Source: Methylococcaceae bacterium
Lineage (GTDB): Bacteria; Pseudomonadota; Gammaproteobacteria; Methylococcales; Methylomonadaceae
Length of the DNA: 12,754 bases
Assembly: GCA_030699345.1 (NCBI GenBank)
Contig: JAUYMX010000321.1
Span: 1 to 12,754 of the forward strand
Direction: 5' to 3'
Position 1 is the stretch's first letter, and the number at the start of each line of letters is the position of its first letter. The position numbers and the translations under genes were made by a program. Below are positions 6,961-12,754 of the stretch, piece by piece. The notes beneath the pieces are model-generated. The model was not told the DNA's origin. It ran no database searches and saw nothing but the letters and a program-made list of their open reading frames with translations.

Positions 6961-9900
6961 TGTCTGCGGCGTCTTTGATCTTATGAGAGCGGACAAATGC
7001 GACAAACTGTTCGGCAGGCAGAGGTTTACTGAAGAAATAACCTTGCACTTCATTACAACCCTGTTCACGCAGAAAAGTCAGTTGTTCTTGAGTTTCTACA
7101 CCCTCGGCAATCGTTTGAAAGCCAAGGCTACGCGATAAATTAATGATCGCGGTGACAATGGCTCTATCTTCCGGATCCCCGATAATATCGCGGACGAATG
7201 ATTGGTCAATTTTGAGTTTGTATACCTTGAAACGTTTTAGGTAGCTGAGCGAAGAATAGCCGGTGCCGAAATCGTCAACCGACATGCGAATGCCGCGCGC
7301 ATGTAGCTTATCAATAATGGCAATGGCGGCGATTGGGTCGTCCATTGCTACGCTTTCGGTCAGTTCTAATTCAAGTATGTGGGGAGGTAGTTGTACTTCG
7401 TTCAATACTTGGGTAACAAGGTCGGGCAAACGCGCATCGCGGAACTGTATCGCAGACAAGTTAACGGCCAACGTTATCTCGGCCATGCCGTCATCTTGCC
7501 AGTGTTTGTATTGGCGGAGCGCAGTGCGCAACACCCAGGCGCCAATAGCCATAATCTGACCGCTATTTTCAGCAATGGGAATAAATTCTGCGGGTGAAAT
7601 CATGCCTAAATCGGGGTGTTGCCAACGGATCAGGGCTTCGGTACCGATAATCTGCCCGCTATGAATACAAAATTGCGGCTGATAATGCAGCAGCAATTGA
7701 TTCTGTTCCAGTGCATGGCGCAAGGCATTTTCCAATAGTAGCGTTCGCGCTGAATTAACCTGCATTTCCTGGCTGAAAAATCGATACCGGTTGCGACCTT
7801 CCTGTTTGGCGCAATACATGGCCGCATCGGCGCTTTTTGCTAAACCTTGAAAATCCACACCATCATCTGGATACACAGCAATACCAATTGATGGCGTAGC
7901 GACCAGTTGGTGCTGCTCGATAGTAAATGGTTGGCTCATTGCATGGAGTATTTTATCGGCCACATGGGCGGCACCATTGGTATCCGTGTCTAATAAAATC
8001 AAAATGAATTCATCACCGCCTGGACGCGCGACGGTGTCTTCATCACGGACTGAAGATTGCATACGTTTTGCCGCCTGGATTAGTAATTGATCACCAACGT
8101 GATGTCCCAGCGTGTCGTTGATGTTTTTGAAATGATCAAGGTCAAGAAACATCAATGCTAACTGGGAGTGGTTACGAATAGCGGTGCTGATGGCCTGATT
8201 GAGCCGATCATCAAGCAACGTGCGATTGGGTAAGCCGGTAAGCGCATCATAGTAAGCAAGATGTTGAATATGGGATGCTGCGTTTTTATGGTCGGTAATA
8301 TCTGAAACCACGCCGTCCAAGCGTGCTATTTTGCCATCGTCATCGCACACACGCCGGCAATGGTTGCGTATCCAGCGTATTTCGCCGGTTGGCCGAATAA
8401 TACGATATTCAGCCACGCCAGTGCCGTGCTCCCGAGTTTCCTGATTTTTATTGTTGGCAATGTGCTGATCATCGGGGTGAATGGTGTCCAACCACAGCGA
8501 CGGCTGTTTGAAAAATTCCTCGGCCGATCTGCCATAGATTGCCTCAACAGCAGCATTCAAAAAAAGTATCTGATGGGTATTGGCGTCCATCGACCAAATG
8601 ACTTGATCAATGTTATCGAGAATGTTGTCCATCCTAAATTGAGTTTGCTGAAGCTGTTGAGTCAAGTTGAGGCGTTGTTTTTCTAACTCAAAACGATCGA
8701 TGGCATAACTAATATCCATCGCCATTTCCAATAACAGGTTCTGACCAGATTCATCTAAGGCGTTAGCATGCTCACAATAGACGTTGAAACTGCCCGTTAC
8801 CAGACCGTTACGATGTAATGGCAGTGAGGCTGAACTTTGCCACCCGTATTGTTTGGCGCGCTCATGCCAAGGTGCGGTAATCGGATCATTGAGAAAATCT
8901 TGGCACCAAAAGGGTCGGTCATTTCGCATGGCAGTGCCGGTTGGACCTTGGCCGAAAGGGCTGCTGGCATCAATTGATAAGTGAAGGTCCTGTAGATATT
9001 CAGTACCTTCGCCAAAACTTGCGACAGGAATAATGCGCTGGGTATCAGGATCAATAATGCCTATCCAGGCCATTTTCATTTGACCAAACTGCACCGCATC
9101 ACGGCAAATTTGCGGAAATAACTCAACTTCGTGGTTACAGCGGACAATAGCCTGATTGCATTGACTGAGGGCTGCATAAAGATTCTTCATGCGCAGGTTT
9201 TTTAGTTCAGCGGTGTTACGCGCCTCATTTAAGGCATTAAGCTTAACTTGAGTTTGCGATAACCCTCCCAAGATGCTGTGCATCATGTTTTCTGCGACAG
9301 GGATTTGGCCGGAGAAATCGCCGCTGCCAATTTTAGTAATTTGGCTATGTAGCTCAGAGACTGAGCCGCCCAATATTGCATGCAAGGTTTTATAGGTACG
9401 GCATAGCATTAATAACAGCGCTAGGCCGAATGCCATGAAGACAACGCGCAATAGTAACGCCGTATTCTCAGCGTTATGGACAGCAGTCGATGTGCGCTGG
9501 GTCATCAATTGATAGAACACGTTAATAGGCCCCATAATGTTGGCTTTGGCCTGATGGTAAGCGGCATCTTGCAACATTAGGCTGGCTTTAATGCGGTTGG
9601 CGTCGGTAGGTGACGGTGTTGAGCCTATTAAATTAAGGGCGGTGTATTCGGTAAGGGTTAGCGCGTCTGAATTGGCTTTTGCTAGCGCTAACTGGGTAAA
9701 TTCTTCATCTGTAAATCCAGCTTGCCGCATAAGATCCAGTAGGGCAATGGTTCGCTCGCTGTAAGGCCGTGGCCGCCGATCGTCAGCTAGTACCAAGTCC
9801 CAATAAATATTTTGATAATCAACAGGGCGGGGCTTGTTACCGTCACGGATGTCGATAATTTCTTGATAATGTTGTTTGTAGATGGGGTCGCCGGTGAGTA

Positions 9901-10108
9901 CAAAGCTGCGCGCTATGCGAGTGAGATCATCTGAGGAATGGCGTAATTCATCAGCCAGTAAAAACGATTGCAGCCGTAGTTCAAAAGCTCGATCAATCTG
10001 TTTTTCCGAATAAACATAGGCACCAAAAACAATGGCGAAAATCACGAATATAGCCAATGTCAGCCAAATACTGTGGGTGAATGAGGCTGGCTTATTGGCT
10101 AGTGTCAT
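6953..10108 (-). CDS. Membrane-anchored GAF-PAS-GGDEF-EAL protein (c-di-GMP cyclase/phosphodiesterase)
   Basis: This 1051-residue sensor likely makes and/or breaks c-di-GMP at the inner membrane. A membrane helix lies at about 13-33. An extracytoplasmic helical sensor follows to about 215, then a second helix (about 217-236), a HAMP-like linker (about 237-290), GAF (about 312-472), PAS with PAC tail (about 490-610), GGDEF (about 611-778) and EAL (about 790-1040). The cyclase motif RPGGDEF (695-701) is intact, with an RxxD inhibitory site (Arg688, Asp691). The phosphodiesterase motifs are also intact: TEALIRW (Glu824), DDFGTGYSSL (Asp945, Asp946), KLKID (964-968), EGVET (Glu1002) and QGYFFSKP (1022-1029). 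Both activities are therefore possible, and which dominates cannot be read from sequence. The ATG at 10106-10108 lacks a strong ribosome binding site. The gene is divergent from ygfZ and overlaps ygfX downstream. Confidence 0.95.
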   Translation of the reverse strand: MTLANKPASFTHSIWLTLAIFVIFAIVFGAYVYSEKQIDRAFELRLQSFLLADELRHSSDDLTRIARSFVLTGDPIYKQHYQEIIDIRDGNKPRPVDYQNIYWDLVLADDRRPRPYSERTIALLDLMRQAGFTDEEFTQLALAKANSDALTLTEYTALNLIGSTPSPTDANRIKASLMLQDAAYHQAKANIMGPINVFYQLMTQRTSTAVHNAENTALLLRVVFMAFGLALLLMLCRTYKTLHAILGGSVSELHSQITKIGSGDFSGQIPVAENMMHSILGGLSQTQVKLNALNEARNTAELKNLRMKNLYAALSQCNQAIVRCNHEVELFPQICRDAVQFGQMKMAWIGIIDPDTQRIIPVASFGEGTEYLQDLHLSIDASSPFGQGPTGTAMRNDRPFWCQDFLNDPITAPWHERAKQYGWQSSASLPLHRNGLVTGSFNVYCEHANALDESGQNLLLEMAMDISYAIDRFELEKQRLNLTQQLQQTQFRMDNILDNIDQVIWSMDANTHQILFLNAAVEAIYGRSAEEFFKQPSLWLDTIHPDDQHIANNKNQETREHGTGVAEYRIIRPTGEIRWIRNHCRRVCDDDGKIARLDGVVSDITDHKNAASHIQHLAYYDALTGLPNRTLLDDRLNQAISTAIRNHSQLALMFLDLDHFKNINDTLGHHVGDQLLIQAAKRMQSSVRDEDTVARPGGDEFILILLDTDTNGAAHVADKILHAMSQPFTIEQHQLVATPSIGIAVYPDDGVDFQGLAKSADAAMYCAKQEGRNRYRFFSQEMQVNSARTLLLENALRHALEQNQLLLHYQPQFCIHSGQIIGTEALIRWQHPDLGMISPAEFIPIAENSGQIMAIGAWVLRTALRQYKHWQDDGMAEITLAVNLSAIQFRDARLPDLVTQVLNEVQLPPHILELELTESVAMDDPIAAIAIIDKLHARGIRMSVDDFGTGYSSLSYLKRFKVYKLKIDQSFVRDIIGDPEDRAIVTAIINLSRSLGFQTIAEGVETQEQLTFLREQGCNEVQGYFFSKPLPAEQFVAFVRSHKIKDAADSA

Positions 10109-10242
10109 ATTATCGGGTTTATTATGCGAATATTGGGATTGTGAGACGTGATGACGGCAAACTTAAATATGATAGTGCAAGCCCCAAAATTAAACGATCG
10201 TTATAATCGTAATCTAAATAAATCACCCTAGTTTGAATAGTT
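10109..10242. promoter_or_regulatory. Divergent regulatory region between the GGDEF-EAL gene and ygfZ
   Basis: The 134 bases between the two divergent starts must hold both promoters. For ygfZ a perfect TATAAT lies at 10202-10207, about 36 bases before the ATG, without a clear -35 hexamer. A 10-bp perfect palindrome AACGATCGTT (10193-10202) touches this box and could be an operator. No comparable box is evident for the leftward gene. All of this is by eye. Confidence 0.45.
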
Positions 10243-11220
10243 ATGAACCCTAATTGGAAAAGTTTTCTTCTTGATAAACACGGCGTATTGACCGGCGAGA
10301 CCCGTATCGATTTTTTAGGCTCTAAACCTGATGTTAAAAAATGCCTTTGTCCGGTAACACAGCTAGGCGTATTAACTGTTGCAGGCAAAGATGCGGCAAG
10401 TTTTTTACAAGGCCAAATCACTTGTAATGTGCATGACATTACCGATAACAAAAGCAGTTTGGGCGCCATCTGCAATCCTAAGGGGCGGGTGATTACGACA
10501 TTTTTATTGGTAAAACGCGATGATGCTTATTTGTTGCTATTGCCGGTGGAGCTTTTAGCCGCCATTAAAAAACGCTTACAGATGTATGTGTTGCGTTCAG
10601 CAGTAACCATAACCGATAGTTCTGATGAGCTTTGTTTGCTAGGCCGCAGCCAGCTTGATGTTAAGACGCAGGCAAATGACCAGTTCGGCAACACCACTCG
10701 CCAACAAAACCGATTAACGATTGATCTGTCCCGTCAAGTAAATCGCCAGCTGTTGATTACGGATGCAGAAGACGCGCAACAATTTTGGAACGAGCAATCC
10801 AGTGAACATGACTATCAACCCGCAGGTTCGGAAGTTTGGCGATCATTGGACATCATCGACGGCATTCCCTGGCTAACGACGGAAACCTCTGAAGAATATA
10901 TTCCGCAAATGCTAAACCTGGATACGTTGGGCGGCGTTAGTTTTACTAAAGGTTGCTATACCGGCCAAGAAATTGTCGCTAGGACCCATTATCTGGGGAA
11001 AGCGAAAAGGCAGATGTTTGTTGCGGAAGGTGACTTGACTGAAACACCTGCGGCCAATACCGCTATCATCGACGACAGCACTGGGGAATCAGTGCCTGCA
11101 GGTCATGTGCTGCAGGCGCAAGCCAGTCAACGCGGTTGCAACATGCTGGTGGTTTTATCGGTATCCGAAACCGGTACTTACCAGCTTAAGATTGATGGCA
11201 AGGACATCAGGCTGTTATAG
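10243..11220 (+). CDS. ygfZ: Folate-binding iron-sulfur cluster protein YgfZ
   Basis: YgfZ is a GcvT-like, tetrahydrofolate-binding cytoplasmic protein that supports assembly or repair of certain iron-sulfur enzymes. The 325-residue protein has the N-terminal GcvT-like motif LGVLTVAGKDAASFLQGQIT (41-60), CNPKGRV (77-83) and the diagnostic KGCYTGQEIVARTHYLGKAK (236-255), whose Cys238 is the essential cysteine of the family. The ATG at 10243 is the first Met of the frame but has only a weak ribosome binding site. In E. coli ygfZ is divergent from sdhE-ygfX. Here it is divergent from a c-di-GMP gene followed by ygfX, so the old neighbourhood seems to be kept with an insertion. A MITE-like element follows 14 bases after the stop. 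Confidence 0.96.
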   Translation: MNPNWKSFLLDKHGVLTGETRIDFLGSKPDVKKCLCPVTQLGVLTVAGKDAASFLQGQITCNVHDITDNKSSLGAICNPKGRVITTFLLVKRDDAYLLLLPVELLAAIKKRLQMYVLRSAVTITDSSDELCLLGRSQLDVKTQANDQFGNTTRQQNRLTIDLSRQVNRQLLITDAEDAQQFWNEQSSEHDYQPAGSEVWRSLDIIDGIPWLTTETSEEYIPQMLNLDTLGGVSFTKGCYTGQEIVARTHYLGKAKRQMFVAEGDLTETPAANTAIIDDSTGESVPAGHVLQAQASQRGCNMLVVLSVSETGTYQLKIDGKDIRLL

Positions 11221-11234
11221 CTTTAATCACTAAT

Positions 11235-11387
11235 GGGAACCTCTAAAAATTATCCGTTCATGCTTCGACACGCTCAGCACGAACGGATAACTCACTGATT
11301 TAAATAGACCACCGTTCGCATTTATGCCCTGTGGGTACTGAGCTGTGAGCTTGTCGAACAGTCGAAGTGCAATTTTTAGAGGTCCCC
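11235..11387. mobile_element. 153-bp MITE-like element with 17-bp terminal inverted repeats and TAAT target duplication
   Basis: The left end GGGAACCTCTAAAAATT (11235-11251) and right end (11371-11387) are inverted repeats with one mismatch. TAAT flanks both sides directly (11231-11234 and 11388-11391), as expected of a target-site duplication. Inside, arms 11250-11259 and 11281-11290 form a perfect 10-bp stem, extended by TGCT/AGCA after one mismatch. A motif TTCGACA(C/A)GCTCA occurs in opposite orientations at 11264-11276 and 11346-11358. No ORF is present, so it would need a transposase in trans. The ends recall IS5-type termini, but this is from memory. It lies between two convergent genes and could also act as a transcription barrier. 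Confidence 0.75.
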
Positions 11388-12475
11388 TAATGCCTAGATT
11401 CCCCAGTGAGTCTAAGTTTGGTTTTACGGTATAAATGCGGCAACAGTAAATACCAGGGCATTTTTAACCAATGCGACCGGACAAACAGCAACCAACGGGC
11501 AGTGCCGGTCCAGCGGTCACTGCAGCTGACATGATCTGGCTGTAGTGCTCGCAAAAACAGCGCATCCATCCAGCGTTGTTTTATCGGGCCGAGTAAATGT
11601 ATTGAAGTGCCGCTAATAACATAAGCCGGTATGGGTGTTTGCAAAATGAGCCGGGTATAACGTAGCGCATAATGCAATGAAGTTTGCTGTTTTAACGCCA
11701 CGGCGCGTTGCAGCAAACGCGTCCAGAAAGTTTCTTCTACCGAAAACTCCTGCAACAGTAAGTGTAAATCGGTCAAATCCCGAAAGCCTTGATCAAACTC
11801 CCCGCCGTAAAATAAATGCGCCGCGCTGTGCAGTATGCGATCTTCCGGAGCAAGCACCCAATTGTCGGTTTCCGGTATGTTGATGGCGTTCGTTAATAAC
11901 TCGTTAGCATCCGGGCTAAAATCGCAGGTTCTTGGCAAGATATTATGATGCACATCAATAGAACTCTGGCGCTTTAGATTTCGTAATGGCGGGATTTCAT
12001 GCATCCATTCCCGATAATATTTCTGATCATAAACATCAAACGTACTGGTCATCCAGCCTGCTTTTATCAGTGCCAGCTCAACGTCTTCTATCGCTTGTTC
12101 AGGTACTAAAATATCAACATCAGAAAACACCCGGCCCTTGCTGGCAAGATTGCCCGCAAGATAATAAGCGGTCCCTTTTAAAAAAATGACCGGGACGTTG
12201 AGCTGCTGCAGCGCTTGTTTGATACATTGAATTTCTCTATCCAATGAGATGGTAAAACGTTGTGCATAGACATGAGCGGACTGAAAATGGTTTCGAGGCT
12301 GTTCGGGTACGCTATCCAAAATATTAAGATCGGCAAACATCGCCGCCAATCTTGTCAGTACGTTAGCTCTGCGGGCTTGGCGAATCAATAAGTCCCACTC
12401 AGTTAAAGCAAGTGTTAATGCCAATTCAGGCTTGATGATGATTTTTGCCAGCAGAGAAGGGGAGGGTAATGACAT
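11387..12475 (-). CDS. Nucleotidyltransferase-fold protein (NTP_transf_5-like), function unknown
   Basis: The 362-residue product resembles the uncharacterised nucleotidyltransferase family NTP_transf_5 (PF14907). It has FLKGTAYYLAGNL (98-110) with the conserved LKG, GRVFSDVDILVP (114-125) with the metal-binding pair Asp119 and Asp121, and SIDVHHNILP (172-181) giving a third acidic residue, Asp174. A helical segment follows with APEDRILHSAAHLFYGG (209-225) and FRDLTDLHLLL (231-241). The fold implies transfer of a nucleotide to an unknown acceptor. Family members occur near polysaccharide or exosortase loci, but no such genes are seen here. The ATG at 12473-12475 has no good ribosome binding site. 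The TAG stop lies exactly at the border of the MITE-like element. The gene is divergent from the last gene of the window. Confidence 0.8.
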   Translation of the reverse strand: MSLPSPSLLAKIIIKPELALTLALTEWDLLIRQARRANVLTRLAAMFADLNILDSVPEQPRNHFQSAHVYAQRFTISLDREIQCIKQALQQLNVPVIFLKGTAYYLAGNLASKGRVFSDVDILVPEQAIEDVELALIKAGWMTSTFDVYDQKYYREWMHEIPPLRNLKRQSSIDVHHNILPRTCDFSPDANELLTNAINIPETDNWVLAPEDRILHSAAHLFYGGEFDQGFRDLTDLHLLLQEFSVEETFWTRLLQRAVALKQQTSLHYALRYTRLILQTPIPAYVISGTSIHLLGPIKQRWMDALFLRALQPDHVSCSDRWTGTARWLLFVRSHWLKMPWYLLLPHLYRKTKLRLTGESRH

Positions 12476-12619
12476 CGGTGTAATTAGTTAAGAAAAATTA
12501 AGTGCTCCATTTTACGACAATCCGAGTCAATCAATCGCAAGATGTTAAACTTAAACGGGCGTATTTATAACCCAGCGTGAATTGACATAACCACTTTCTA
12601 TTTAAAGAGAACCGCAAAA
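12476..12619. promoter_or_regulatory. Divergent intergenic region with probable promoters
   Basis: These 144 bases separate two divergent starts and should carry both promoters. A TATAAC box is at 12566-12571 (+), without a good -35. A perfect TTGACA at 12582-12587 has no matching -10 at normal spacing. AAAGAGA (12604-12610) is the likely ribosome binding site of the rightward gene. Confidence 0.35.
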
Positions 12620-12754
12620 ATGACAACGTTACCTCCTAAGACCTGTTCAGTAGATCGCCTAGTGACTCATCCCAAACTGGTTGCAGCCGCCCTTGCCGGC
12701 AGTAAAACTCAACAGCGTCGCGATGGTGTTTATGGTTATCCGGGTGAGGAATTT
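12620..12754 (+). CDS. N-terminal part of a possible ASCH/PUA-like domain protein (runs off the window)
   Basis: The frame is open from the ATG at 12620 to the window end (45 codons) and starts MTTLPPKTCSVDRLVTHPKL. The segment AALAGSKTQQRRDG (about 24-37) resembles the (L/V)xGxKTxTRR motif at the start of ASCH domains, which are PUA-like folds thought to bind RNA or modified nucleotides. A purine-rich AAAGAGA sits about 9 bases upstream, supporting the start. The call rests on one short motif; the rest of the protein is outside the window, so treat the family as tentative. It is divergent from the nucleotidyltransferase gene. Confidence 0.55.
   Translation, partial: MTTLPPKTCSVDRLVTHPKLVAAALAGSKTQQRRDGVYGYPGEEF

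Noticed and set aside
6961..7068. Upstream extension of the ygfX frame (36 extra codons to an ATG at 7068).
   Set aside because: It lies wholly inside the well-supported EAL-coding sequence in another frame, and the residues do not look like part of the YgfX family, whose N-terminus begins near the GTG at 6960.
10122..10475. A 117-codon - strand ORF spanning the ygfZ start and upstream region.
   Set aside because: It is antisense to conserved ygfZ codons, has no ribosome binding site and no recognisable protein features.
12582..12587. Perfect TTGACA as the -35 of the last gene.
   Set aside because: At 16-18 bases downstream there is only the purine-rich ribosome binding site, with no -10-like hexamer.

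Overview
This window looks like chromosomal DNA of a gammaproteobacterium. The order eno-ftsB-ispD-ispF-truD and the presence of YajR, YgfX and YgfZ homologues all point there. The general style (long PAS/GAF GGDEF-EAL protein, short dispersed inverted-repeat elements, a DVDIL-type nucleotidyltransferase) would suit a Methylococcales-type methanotroph, but that finer placement is only an impression.

Bases 1-3919 are a + strand housekeeping block. The tail of an upstream gene (perhaps kdsA) precedes enolase. A strong hairpin/T-tract follows eno, and then comes a tight ftsB-ispD-ispF-truD group: divisome, two steps of the MEP isoprenoid pathway, and tRNA pseudouridine synthase. A symmetrical hairpin (3944-3972) separates truD from the convergent - strand pair yajR-ssb (an MFS transporter with a C-terminal YAM domain, and single-stranded DNA-binding protein).

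Bases 5900-6525 hold no confident gene. They contain a probable yajR promoter, a small two-helix ORF whose reading frame continues upstream through an in-frame TAA, and a 121-bp element with inverted terminal repeats. Next, on the - strand, are a YgfX-like membrane protein and, overlapping it by 8 bp, a 1051-residue membrane sensor with GAF, PAS, GGDEF and EAL domains (c-di-GMP turnover). A short divergent region separates this from ygfZ (+), the folate-binding iron-sulfur cluster protein.

ygfZ converges on a - strand gene for an NTP_transf_5-type nucleotidyltransferase. Between them is a 153-bp MITE-like element flanked by a TAAT duplication that lies on the stop codon of the nucleotidyltransferase gene. 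The window ends inside a + strand gene that may encode an ASCH/PUA-like protein.

Most of the window is ordinary. I see no clear undescribed multi-gene system. The points most worth a second look are the two MITE-like elements that both abut stop codons, the coupling of a c-di-GMP enzyme to ygfX, the terminator-like hairpin almost on top of ftsB, and the interrupted small membrane ORF.
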